A DNA stretch of 64,000 nucleotides, taken from contig CALSSW010000005.1 of assembly GCA_943789105.1 (NCBI GenBank), forward strand, positions 437,704 to 501,703, written 5' to 3'. Each line of letters begins with the position of its first letter. Within the stretch, counting starts at the first letter, position 1. This document shows positions 55,457-64,000 of the stretch, one piece after another. The DNA is from an uncultured Ulvibacter sp. (GTDB lineage: Bacteria > Bacteroidota > Bacteroidia > Flavobacteriales > Flavobacteriaceae). Position numbers and translations under genes: made by a program. The notes beneath the pieces are model-generated. The model searched no databases and was not told where the DNA came from. It was given only the letters and a program-made list of their open reading frames with translations.

Positions 55457-55532
55457 AGTTATTTCCAAGAATAATTTTGGAGCCAGAGGGAGTGAAGTCG
55501 AACTATTTTGGGGAGGATTTGGATGTTTTTAT
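55457..55532 (+). repeat. Intergenic repeat family, copy I (closest to consensus)
   Basis: TTATTTCCAAGAATAA, TTTTGGAGCC, AGGGAGTGAAGTCGAACTAT, TTTGGGGAGGATTTGGATG. This copy agrees best with the family consensus and lies between the 150-residue protein and CHAT-TPR genes. Confidence 0.9.
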
Positions 55533-55631
55533 ATTAATTAACTATTTTCAATTAATTACGTAAACTGAGTTTCAAAATTTGCAATACTAATACTTCGATT
55601 TTTTTCTTAATATTTTGTTTATGTTTGATTT

Positions 55632-58600
55632 ATGAGACAATTACTTATTTTTCTTACTATATGTGTTTTATCTTTTGATATTTCTGCTCAAGAAATACCA
55701 AAAAATCCTAATGCGTATGATTTAGATGATAATAAGACGGGAGTTTGGACAATTCTTTATGATTTAGATTGGAATGTCACAGAGAGTATTGATAATGCTA
55801 AATCTTATAGAGTTATAACTTACGATGAAGGTATCCCATCAGGAAAGGTTGTTGATCATTATTTAAATGGAGAAAAACAATGGGAGGGCTATTTGATTTC
55901 AGATGATCCTGAGGAAATTATGGATGGGAAATGTATATGGTTTTTTGATGATGGATCAATATTAGAAACAGCATATTTTCAAGATAGTGTTTTAGATGGT
56001 GAAAACCTTGTTTATAATAAGACTGGAGGTATTTGTCTTACAATTAATTATAGTCAAGGTGTAATTCAGAATCATAAAATATATAAGGTTGACAAAACAT
56101 CTGATAAAGAACATCTAATAAATAAACTTTATGATATATGGGATAAATATGATGCATTAGAAATGTATGATAATGAGTTAGAGATTTCATATATTTTATT
56201 AAAATTAGGTGATGAATTGTTTACTGATAATGATCCAGAATATTTATCAATTTTAGAAAATTTATATACTGCTTATTATCAAACAGGTCATTATCAAGAG
56301 GGGTTAGATGTAATTTTGAGATTAAAAAGATTGTATGGAGAAGTTTATGGAACTGAAAGTAAACAATATATAATTAATCTTTCTGATGTTGCTTCTTCAT
56401 ATAATGATGTTGGTGATTATAATCGTAGTTTGGAATACTCTTTGAAATCAATGGAAAAAAATAAACTTTTTTTTGGTGAGAATTCATACGAATACGCTAC
56501 AAATTTAAATAATACAGCTTATTATTACCACATTCTTGGAATTCATACTGAAGCCTTTTCTTTACAAGAAAAATCGCTAAAAATTCGGAAAAATTTATTT
56601 GGAAAGAATTCAAGGGAATATTCAACTGCATTAGGCAATCTAGCGGGTGTTTATAAAGATTTGGGTAATATTGAGCAGGCTAGAAAAATGTATGAGGAAC
56701 AACTTGAAATTAATAAGATTATTTATGGTAAAAATCATACCTCAACAGCTTTAACACTTTATTATCTTTCAATAATATATCAGGATAATATAGATTTTGA
56801 TGTTGTAGGTACAGAAATAGATTTAGAGAAGTCTTTGAATTTTTGTTTGGAGGCTCTATCTATATTTGAAATTAAACTAGGAAAGAATAGCCATTATTAT
56901 ACTTTAGCTTTAGGTAGTTTAGCAGATAATCATTACAAAAGAAATGATATTGATTCAGCGATTATTATTGAAGAACAAATTATAGAAATTAGCAAAGAAG
57001 TGTTTAGCCCATGTCATAGAGAAGTACTGGTTGGACTGACAAATATCACCGATCTCTATAATGATGTTAATAAATTTAATAAATCACTCTCTATTTTACA
57101 AGAAGTGTTATTATTAGCTGATAACTGTCATGGCAGAAATAATGATATATATATCAATGCACTAGAAGATATTGCTGTCCAATATTATATTATGAATGAC
57201 AATAATAAAGCTTCAGAATATTTTTCATCACTTATTAGTTATCAGATTGACAAGTATTTCGATTTAGAGAATAGTTTTGATGAATCTTTATTGCAAACAA
57301 AATTAAATAGATTAAAAGAATATTTCGAATATTCTTTTGATGTTTCTTCGTTAGAAGAACATACATATAACTTGTGGTATTTTCTAAAGGGAAGAGAATT
57401 AAGCAAGAAATTAGTTATACCAAATATTGTATATAGTTCTAAAGATAATTTATTGATAAATTTATTTGAAACTGTTCAAAAATTAAATGGCACATTGTAT
57501 GAATCGTATGAGAACCCAAGCCTATTATCTTCAATTGAAAGAGATTCAATTATTAATCTTTCTAAATATAAAGAAAGGGAATTGATAAGTGCGTCTGGTA
57601 TCATTAATAATACTAAGAGGTTTTATTGGAAGGATGTTATAGAAAATTTAAATTATGATGAGATTCATGTTGATGTATTTAAAGGATTATTTGATATATC
57701 ACCTGAAGAAAGTTATTACGCCTATATTACTAAAAAAGGGTACACGACCCCACAATTAGTTTATTTAGGGTCTCATTCTGATTTTGACAATACTTACAAC
57801 TATTATTCTAACTATACACAAGAAAGACCATCTAATAAGGAGTTTAGTAACGGAAATATAGTTTTAGGCAATGTATGTTATCAAAAATTCTGGAGTAAAT
57901 TAGAACCTTACTTAGAAGGTGTTTCTAATGTTTATTTCTCTTCAGAGGGAGTTTATAGCAAGATTAATCCTAATGTACTGTATGATTCTACTTCAAGTAG
58001 TTTTCTGATGGATAAATATGATATTGTACATGTGTCTAATGTGGAGGACTTTATAAATCAGAAAAAGAATATTAAACTTTATGAAAGACCAGATAATTTA
58101 AATGCGGTACTTATAGGAAATCCGACTTTCTTGCTTGAGAAGGGTGATTTAGTGCTTGCTAGTAATGAATCTCAATCAAGATCAATCAATCAAGATGATT
58201 TAGATAGTTTGCAAAGAGGTATGTTGTTATTAGATTTACCGGGAACACAGACTGAAGTAGATTTAATTTCTGATAATTTAAAATCAAAGAGTTGGGATGT
58301 AGAAGTTATTACTGGAATAGACGCAACAGAAACAAGAGTTAAAGGTATAGAAGCTCCAAAAATATTACATATAGCAACACATGGTTTCTTTTTTGAAGAT
58401 CAGGATATGGTAAAGCGTTCTAATATGATATCTAAAGATAACAAAAAGGCTGTTGCTAATCCAATGACACGTTCAGGATTAATCTTTAGTGGAGCAGAGA
58501 ATACCATGAATGGGGAAATACTTGCAGGTGATAATGGATGGCTAAATTCATCCGAAGTATCCTTGCTAAATTTAAGAGGAACAGAATTGGTTGTTCTTAG

Positions 58601-58871
58601 TGCTTGTAAGACAGGTACAGGAGATGTTCAAAATGGGAAAGGAGTATATGGCTTACAAAGAGCAATAAGAGTAGCAGGAGCAGAATCATTGATAATGAGC
58701 ATGTGGGAAGTAGATGATAAGGCAACACAAGAGTTAATGACTTACTTTTATGATTATTGGATTGATAAAAAGATGACTAAGAAAGATGCATTTAACAAAG
58801 CTCAGCAAAAAATACGAGAGAAATACAAACATCCATACTATTGGGGAGCTTTTATAATGTTGGGAGAATAA
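55632..58871 (+). CDS. Exported MORN-like/TPR/CHAT protein
   Basis: 1079 residues. Signal peptide (MRQLLIFLTICVLSFDISAQ). Residues about 60-150 are MORN/YwqK-like repeats (GKVVDHYLNGEKQWEGYL, GKCIWFFDDGSILETAYF). Residues about 200-540 are TPR repeats, with the NLA/LG-x-Y kinesin-light-chain flavour. The C-terminal CHAT caspase-like protease domain (about 790-1079) has the catalytic His917 in HIATHGFF and Cys992 in LSACKTGTG. TPR-CHAT proteins include the CRISPR-linked craspase effector, but the signal peptide and lack of CRISPR genes here point to an extracytoplasmic role. Possible partner: the caspase-TPR gene 118 bp downstream. Confidence 0.85.
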   Translation: MRQLLIFLTICVLSFDISAQEIPKNPNAYDLDDNKTGVWTILYDLDWNVTESIDNAKSYRVITYDEGIPSGKVVDHYLNGEKQWEGYLISDDPEEIMDGKCIWFFDDGSILETAYFQDSVLDGENLVYNKTGGICLTINYSQGVIQNHKIYKVDKTSDKEHLINKLYDIWDKYDALEMYDNELEISYILLKLGDELFTDNDPEYLSILENLYTAYYQTGHYQEGLDVILRLKRLYGEVYGTESKQYIINLSDVASSYNDVGDYNRSLEYSLKSMEKNKLFFGENSYEYATNLNNTAYYYHILGIHTEAFSLQEKSLKIRKNLFGKNSREYSTALGNLAGVYKDLGNIEQARKMYEEQLEINKIIYGKNHTSTALTLYYLSIIYQDNIDFDVVGTEIDLEKSLNFCLEALSIFEIKLGKNSHYYTLALGSLADNHYKRNDIDSAIIIEEQIIEISKEVFSPCHREVLVGLTNITDLYNDVNKFNKSLSILQEVLLLADNCHGRNNDIYINALEDIAVQYYIMNDNNKASEYFSSLISYQIDKYFDLENSFDESLLQTKLNRLKEYFEYSFDVSSLEEHTYNLWYFLKGRELSKKLVIPNIVYSSKDNLLINLFETVQKLNGTLYESYENPSLLSSIERDSIINLSKYKERELISASGIINNTKRFYWKDVIENLNYDEIHVDVFKGLFDISPEESYYAYITKKGYTTPQLVYLGSHSDFDNTYNYYSNYTQERPSNKEFSNGNIVLGNVCYQKFWSKLEPYLEGVSNVYFSSEGVYSKINPNVLYDSTSSSFLMDKYDIVHVSNVEDFINQKKNIKLYERPDNLNAVLIGNPTFLLEKGDLVLASNESQSRSINQDDLDSLQRGMLLLDLPGTQTEVDLISDNLKSKSWDVEVITGIDATETRVKGIEAPKILHIATHGFFFEDQDMVKRSNMISKDNKKAVANPMTRSGLIFSGAENTMNGEILAGDNGWLNSSEVSLLNLRGTELVVLSACKTGTGDVQNGKGVYGLQRAIRVAGAESLIMSMWEVDDKATQELMTYFYDYWIDKKMTKKDAFNKAQQKIREKYKHPYYWGAFIMLGE

Positions 58872-58890
58872 ATTATCTTCAAGATTAAAA
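58871..58890 (+). repeat. Partial repeat head J
   Basis: AAATTATCTTCAAGATTAAA: the head part only, directly at the CHAT gene stop codon. Weak, listed because it follows the same pattern and orientation. Confidence 0.4.
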
Positions 58891-58988
58891 AAGTTTAGCC
58901 TAAGTAAGGCCTAGTTTTATTAAATTTGAAACAACAGTAATTACAAATGACCGAAATCTAATGTGTAAGCATCTTGTTTTATAAATTT

Positions 58989-61769
58989 ATGAAAAATATT
59001 CTTCTTCTAATTTTTATAGTTATTCCATTTTTTGTTTTAAGTCAAGAGAAACAAAAAAGATTAGCCCTTATTATTGGTAATTCTAATTATGAAAAAGGTG
59101 TTTTGAAAAACCCAGTCAATGACGCTAGACTTATGGCTAGCACACTTGATTCTCTTAATTTTGATGTTCTTCTCAAAGAAAATTTATCAACTCGTAGAGA
59201 AATGACAGATGCTATTCGTGAGTTTGAGAGTAAACTATCTGAATATGATGTTAGTTTTGTTTACTATGCCGGTCACGGTATACAAGTTGATAACCAAAAT
59301 TATTTGTTACCCACAAAAGAAGTTTTTAAAAATGAGACTGATGTTCTTGACTATGGAATCAATATTCAAAAAATATTACGCGCTTTGACAAGCAAATCTA
59401 ACCTAGTAAGTATTTTGGTTTTAGATGCTTGCAGAGACAACCCTTTTGAACGTGAATGGAATAGCACTAGATCCCTTAGTGGACAAGGTCTAGCTAAAGT
59501 TCCCGCTCCTACAGGTTCTTTAATTGCATTTTCAACAGATTCGGGTCAAACAGCTGCAGACGGGTTAGGAGACAACAGTTTGTATACTGGTATTTTAGCA
59601 GATAAATTGAAAGAACCGAGTATTTCAATTGAACAAGTTTTTAAAAATGTTAGAACGGAGGTGTTAAAAATAACTACCGGTAGTCAAAGGCCTGTTGAAG
59701 AATCTCAACTAACAGGCGGTTCAATTTATCTTGTACCTCTAGATTATGTGAAAATAATAAACGATACATATAAACTCTTTGATTCTGGTAAATATTATGA
59801 TGCTCTTGAACTTATAACCTCATTAATAAATAATAAAAACTATAAGAAATCATCAGCATATAAAGTACGTTCAGAAATTTATCGAAAATTAAATAAATAT
59901 GATAAGGCACTTGAGGACATTAATACTTTTATTAGACTAAATATTGAAAATAATAATAGTTATTTAAATAAGAATACTTTGGTTACTCAAGATATGATTA
60001 TCCAAACTGGTTATTTTTCTAGAGGTTCTTTAAATTTTGAATTTAAGAAATATCAAAAAGCAATAGATAATTTTACATTTATTATTGATAATACTATTGT
60101 AGAAAAAAATAAAAAGCATGCTACCTTTTTACGAGCTTGGTCCTATCAAGAATTCGCAAAAGAATTTTACAATACTCCTGAGTATAAAAAAGAAATAACA
60201 TATTCTGAGTTAGCAATTAACGATTACAAAAAAGTAACTTCTGGTTATTTTCAATCTGCATCTGCCTGTAATAACTTGGCAAATGTATACTCCAATATTG
60301 GAAAAGATGATTTAGCCCTAGAAGCAATAAATAAAGCAATAGCACTAGAACCAAATAACGGAAAATTTTTAATGAATAGAGCTAATAAATATTCTTATTT
60401 AGGACAAGATGAAAATGCCCTGAATCAATACAATGAATTAGTTTATCAATATCCAAATAACGCTATTTATTATTATTCTCGAGGTTATTTTTATGCTGGT
60501 AATAAAAATTATGAAAAGGCTCTTGTAGACTTTAAAAAAACAGAAGAAATTTCGGATGATATAAATCTATTAAAGCAACTTTATTTCTATAGAGCCAAAG
60601 TATACCATTCCATAGAAAATTATTTTAATGAGGTTTTGGATCTTAGTAAAGTAATAAATATTGATCCAGATTATTATCTAGCATATAAAAATAGAGGGCT
60701 AGCGTATATAGAACTATCGAGGTTTAATAAAGCTATTAAAGATTTTGAAAAAGTTCTTGAAATTGCACCATTCTATAATAAAGTACACTCTGTTTTAGCA
60801 GAAGCATACAGGGAGACTCAAAATTATGAAAAGGCAATATTCAATTACGAAAAGGCCATCTCTGTTGATATAACTCAAGAGGGTAATTATTTTTCATTAT
60901 CAAACCTTTACAAAGGTATCGGAGATAACAAAAGCGCTTTGGAGGTGTTATTTTTATTTAACAAAAATAATCCCAAGAGCCCTTTTGGACATATTGAATT
61001 GGGCAGAATGTATAGTGAAAGTAAAGATTTAGAAAAATCGCAAAAAAGCTTTGAATCTGCACTTTTAATAGACCCAAACAGTTATGAAGCTAACACACAA
61101 CTTGGGTATAATTTTTTAATTCAATATAAATTTAATGATGCTTTACCATATTTTAAAAGGGCTGTTGAATTAAACCCAGAAGAAATTGAACCGAGACTTT
61201 ACCAATCAATGGTTTTTATGCTTCAGAGAAAATTTGAGAACCTTGATGCTGTTTTTGATGAATTTAGCACAGAATTCCCTTTTTTTAAACTTTATCAAGC
61301 TTACTTATATTTATCTCTTGGTGCTGAAGATAAAAACGAAGATTATTTTAAAAAATCTTTATTAATTTTAAAAGATTTTAATAAAAAAAATGGATATAAT
61401 TATGTGAGTAATTTACTTGAATTCATAGCAAATTGGTCCCTGAGTAATCATAACAAAGCATTACTAAATATTTCACAAGCGATTGCCAATTTTGGTAAAG
61501 ACACCTTTGATGAAAACGAAACAAATATGGTTTGGAAAATGACAATATTCGGCAAAAGTGCGCTGGAAATCAATTTAATAGATCTGTATTTATTTAGGTC
61601 TAATATTTATTCTATTCTTGAGGATAACACTAGTTCTTGTGAAGATTTAAATAATGCATTATCTCTTATGAAATCCTATGAAATTAATGAACAAAGTAAA
61701 TATTTTGCTTTTGGAGAAAATCGCACATATCAATATTTACTAGAAACTTCCCAAAACTGTACTAATTAG
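58989..61769 (+). CDS. Exported caspase-like (C14) protease with long TPR array
   Basis: 926 residues from the ATG before KNILLLIFIV; five further upstream codons open with TTG and are not needed. Signal peptide ends FFVLSQ. The caspase domain (about 23-245) begins RLALIIGNSNY and has His96 in YYAGHG and Cys148 in VLDACRDNPF, the His-Cys dyad of metacaspase-type peptidases. The remaining 650 residues hold about a dozen TPR repeats (for example SACNNLANVYSNIGKDDLAL, AYKNRGLAYIELSRFNKAI). Exported caspase-TPR proteins occur in many Bacteroidota; targets unknown. Followed 17 bp later by the M48-like gene, so an operon. Confidence 0.85.
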   Translation: MKNILLLIFIVIPFFVLSQEKQKRLALIIGNSNYEKGVLKNPVNDARLMASTLDSLNFDVLLKENLSTRREMTDAIREFESKLSEYDVSFVYYAGHGIQVDNQNYLLPTKEVFKNETDVLDYGINIQKILRALTSKSNLVSILVLDACRDNPFEREWNSTRSLSGQGLAKVPAPTGSLIAFSTDSGQTAADGLGDNSLYTGILADKLKEPSISIEQVFKNVRTEVLKITTGSQRPVEESQLTGGSIYLVPLDYVKIINDTYKLFDSGKYYDALELITSLINNKNYKKSSAYKVRSEIYRKLNKYDKALEDINTFIRLNIENNNSYLNKNTLVTQDMIIQTGYFSRGSLNFEFKKYQKAIDNFTFIIDNTIVEKNKKHATFLRAWSYQEFAKEFYNTPEYKKEITYSELAINDYKKVTSGYFQSASACNNLANVYSNIGKDDLALEAINKAIALEPNNGKFLMNRANKYSYLGQDENALNQYNELVYQYPNNAIYYYSRGYFYAGNKNYEKALVDFKKTEEISDDINLLKQLYFYRAKVYHSIENYFNEVLDLSKVINIDPDYYLAYKNRGLAYIELSRFNKAIKDFEKVLEIAPFYNKVHSVLAEAYRETQNYEKAIFNYEKAISVDITQEGNYFSLSNLYKGIGDNKSALEVLFLFNKNNPKSPFGHIELGRMYSESKDLEKSQKSFESALLIDPNSYEANTQLGYNFLIQYKFNDALPYFKRAVELNPEEIEPRLYQSMVFMLQRKFENLDAVFDEFSTEFPFFKLYQAYLYLSLGAEDKNEDYFKKSLLILKDFNKKNGYNYVSNLLEFIANWSLSNHNKALLNISQAIANFGKDTFDENETNMVWKMTIFGKSALEINLIDLYLFRSNIYSILEDNTSSCEDLNNALSLMKSYEINEQSKYFAFGENRTYQYLLETSQNCTN

Positions 61770-61786
61770 AATACTGTAAAATCACT

Positions 61787-62701
61787 ATGAATCGTTTATT
61801 TACTAAAATAAAATTCAGTTGTTTCTCTTTTAAAGTAAAGAGTTTATTTTTTGTGTTTTTTCTAGTTCATACTTCATCTTATGCTAACAACTGTAATGAG
61901 ACTGTAAAAGAAATATACCAAAATATAATTTCAAGTATAGGTAATAATAGTTTACTCGAGCCAAACCTTCAATTTTCAACACAAGAGCGTAGTGTTGCGT
62001 TTATGTCTTCACAGGGCATCACAATTGAGCAAAAAGTAATTGATCTTTTTTGCGGTACAGAAAATTTTGAAGATAAGATTGCTTATATCATTTCTCATGA
62101 GCTGGCACATTATTATTTAGAGCACTCATGGATGTCTAATACTGGTTTGTCTTACGCTAGTAGTATCGGAGGTTTTATAGAAGATAGTTCTTACACAAAA
62201 GAACAACGAAAATTAGCAGAAACACAGGCCGATCTTTATGCAGGTTTTTATGGACAAATATCTGGATATAATACCCTTGGTTATGGATCCGTTGCTCTGT
62301 CAAAAGTGTATGAGTCTTACGGGCTGCCTAAAGAATTGCCTAAATACCCTAGCTTTGATGAGCGTCTAGAAATCATTAATTCGAGAATAAAAATAGCTGA
62401 TGATTTAGTCTTACTATTTGAGTTAGGAAATATTTTCTTGAAAAATAAAAATTATAATAGTGCTAAATACTGTTTTGAATTTATTTTGAAAAGTAAATTT
62501 AACTCTCGTGAAATTTATAATAATTTAGGGCTTAGTTATTTGTTATATGGAATTAGTATTTCTGAAAAACCTATTTCTACCCTTGTATATCCAATTTATA
62601 TAGACCAGCAAACTAGGGCAGAGGTAACTACTACACGCTCTGGCAGTTTTACAGATAGTCCAGAAGAAATGATTCTAGAAGCTCATAAATTATTTGAATA
62701 G
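61787..62701 (+). CDS. Exported M48-like metallopeptidase, C-terminally truncated
   Basis: 304 residues. Signal sequence (about 15-33, ending SYAN). ISHELAHYYLEH gives HExxH at 104-108, and a later LAETQADLYAG supplies the third zinc ligand Glu, matching M48/Ste24-like peptidases. One TPR-like repeat follows (about 205-260). The protein stops at EEMILEAHKLFE, in the middle of what looks like the next TPR helix; the DNA beyond is scrambled, so the 3' end appears lost. The catalytic domain is complete and could still be active. Confidence 0.75.
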   Translation: MNRLFTKIKFSCFSFKVKSLFFVFFLVHTSSYANNCNETVKEIYQNIISSIGNNSLLEPNLQFSTQERSVAFMSSQGITIEQKVIDLFCGTENFEDKIAYIISHELAHYYLEHSWMSNTGLSYASSIGGFIEDSSYTKEQRKLAETQADLYAGFYGQISGYNTLGYGSVALSKVYESYGLPKELPKYPSFDERLEIINSRIKIADDLVLLFELGNIFLKNKNYNSAKYCFEFILKSKFNSREIYNNLGLSYLLYGISISEKPISTLVYPIYIDQQTRAEVTTTRSGSFTDSPEEMILEAHKLFE

Positions 62702-63254
62702 GGCATTGGCTCTGGATTCTAGTTATTTGAACCTGCTAAACAAAATCTACTAGTTTCAGACTTTTTATTGCAAACCAGCCCTAAAAAGGAGCGTGGTAGA
62801 TTTTGTGAAAGCTTTAAAAGATCTCAAATGGCATTGACTCTAAGTTTATTATCAGACTTCAACCTTATAAATGCTGTTCTTGAAAGACGAAAAGCTCCAA
62901 CAAAATCACCAAACTGGCTCGCAAAGGTAGCTATGTGAGCCGCTTGAACGCCTCTAACTCCAATGGGCTACACGAAGTGTCTACTTATCAGGCCCTGAGG
63001 ACGTCTTAAAGCGCCTTGATATTGATTTAATGGAGTTGCTGATGGGCCCTGGAGGTAAGAGAATTAAGGGTACCCGTTTCGATGTAAAAAATGATGGGTG
63101 ATATCCAACTCATAGAAGGTGACAAGAAACTCACCGTATTTAAAATTCCGAATAAAACGGATTGAGGATTCATTTACTGCAGCAAGAGCAGGCTAGTTTT
63201 TCATATAACTAGCAAAAGGCATCTACTATGTCTATACAATAGATTAACTAAGGC
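62702..63254. other. Junction region of broken reading frames
   Basis: About 550 bp with no intact gene. Short, higher-GC pieces in several frames translate to fragments such as LMELLMGPGGKRIKGTR and MGDIQLIEGDKKLTVFKIPN, which read like coding remnants but which I cannot assign to a family. It marks where the M48-like gene is cut and an inverted TPR fragment begins. Confidence 0.4.
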
Positions 63255-63986
63255 TTACTTCTCGCAATTTGTAGAAATTTTGTTTAAAATAGCTGTCTTT
63301 AAATCTTCGTCTTTCACGAAAGTTAGGGCAAGATTGTAATCATCACACATTAAGGCAAATTCTTTGTAATTTTCATACACCTGTGCTCTTTTCATAATTA
63401 CCTCAGATAAATCTAATGTTCTGCCATCAACACCACTAATATAATAACCCTCAGGGGAGTAGTCAATTATCTTGTCTATAGATTTGGTTAGACTTATCAA
63501 AGCTTTCATAGAATTGTCCATTTTAAGATATGATAATGCCGTAATGTAATCTCCTTGTGGATCTTTTGGGGTCTTTTCAATTGCTATTTTTGATAACTGT
63601 ATAACCTCTTGGTAACTAGCATTGATGTATTTAAAGTTAATATAACTTAAATTTAGATTGTTGTTTTCTGGGGCCAACTCTAAGGCTTTATTGTAATTTT
63701 TCTCTGCTTTTTCATAATCATTATAGTAAACATAATACTCTGCTAATTTAAAATAACCATAATATGATTGAGGACTTCTTTCTACTTCTTTTTTGTAAAA
63801 TAACAAAGAGTTCTCGGGGTCATTAAGGTTAATTAAATAGATGTCTGCAATTTCTGCATAAAGATATCTAGAGTCTAGTATTGTTTCTAATGTTTCAAAT
63901 TCTAGCATTTTCATTAAAGTTTCTAGTGCTAGTTTTGGATTGTTAAAATATTTAGTGTAGATATTTGCTATTTCAAAAAGCAAGCT
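63255..63986 (-). pseudogene. C-terminal fragment of a second caspase-TPR-type protein, inverted
   Basis: About 243 codons open, with no ATG near the beginning and an in-frame TGA at 63987-63989, so it is a broken gene entering from the right edge. It is made of TPR repeats (YYGYFKLAEYYVYYNDYEKA, APENNNLNLSYINFKYI). Its last 60 residues (VIMKRAQVYENY...CDDYNLAL...NKISTNCEK) correspond to the end of the intact caspase-TPR protein (YLFRSNIYSIL...CEDLNNAL...TSQNCTN), which supports paralogy. The N-terminal catalytic domain, if present, would lie beyond the window or be lost. Confidence 0.6.
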
Positions 63987-64000
63987 TCAATGGGGGGTCG

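Noticed and set aside
55620..55627. TATGTTTG just before the CHAT gene as its promoter
   Set aside because: A perfect -7 match, but it ends 4 bp before the start codon, so the transcript would start inside the gene. An upstream promoter is more likely.
32131..58890. Repeats as canonical integron attC sites
   Set aside because: No GTTRRRY/RYYYAAC core sites and no integrase gene in the window. The analogy is only in orientation and module spacing.
32131..58890. Repeats as a CRISPR array
   Set aside because: Copies are kilobases apart, diverged and not separated by uniform spacers; no cas genes. The Cas4-like domain in the DUF2779 protein is not a cas gene by context.
62702..63254. Insertion sequence remnant
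   Set aside because: No terminal inverted repeats, no DDE/HUH motif and no recognisable transposase segment could be found by eye.

Overview
The window comes from a low-GC member of the Bacteroidota, most likely a marine Flavobacteriaceae. Supporting signs are six proteins with C-terminal type IX secretion (T9SS) sorting domains, promoters of the Bacteroidota TAnnTTTG type without Shine-Dalgarno sequences, an ECF sigma/anti-sigma/Spy-like set, a large one-chain PurL, DUF4199 and CotH proteins, and signal peptides ending in the typical flavobacterial ...AQ or ...SQ. No rRNA, convincing tRNA, CRISPR array, intact insertion sequence or prophage was seen.

Left part, about 1-30.7 kb: tightly packed, intact genes. 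It runs from the 3' end of a secreted subtilase-like protein, through endonuclease I plus an RsmB-type rRNA methyltransferase, a lipoprotein propeller, an ECF sigma operon, two small promoter-terminator units that look like small RNAs, an MsbA-like ABC exporter with a phosphohexomutase, a dolichyl-phosphate-type glycosyltransferase with DUF4199, acyl-CoA synthetase, secreted M14 carboxypeptidase, PurL, a secreted T9SS protein, a SulP transporter plus beta-carbonic anhydrase pair, a CotH/lamin-tail protein, an NTF2-like lipoprotein, an RmuC-like protein and a flavodoxin-fold reductase. Most terminators here are clean hairpins.

Right part, about 30.7-64 kb: an accessory, mosaic and partly decaying region. 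Broken genes (5'-eroded sulfatase, a heavily frameshifted tricorn-like protease, a frameshifted caspase-like gene and a NUC1 endonuclease) alternate with intact modules: a LamG/HYR T9SS protein, a lipoprotein/barrel pair, a 10-gene leftward cluster, and an exported peptidase set (HELGH protein, CHAT-TPR, caspase-TPR, M48-like). Between these modules lies a family of about 70-100 bp intergenic repeats that I recognise at least ten times, every copy in the same orientation whatever the direction of the neighbouring genes. I saw no copy left of 32 kb.

The 10-gene leftward cluster (42.8-51.4 kb) is the best candidate for an undescribed system. It combines two related small proteins with a possible beta-grasp fold, a zinc-ribbon protein, a LEM-3-like GIY-YIG nuclease, a charged coiled-coil protein, a DUF2779 protein joining a Cas4-like PD-(D/E)XK module to an RNase H/DEDD-like module, a DUF481 outer-membrane barrel, a TerB-like protein, a CASTOR/POLLUX-type ion channel (split by one frameshift here) and two small accessory proteins. 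A divergent gene with a probable DNA-binding N-terminus, preceded by 11-bp tandem repeats, may regulate it. Function is inferred from domain content only.
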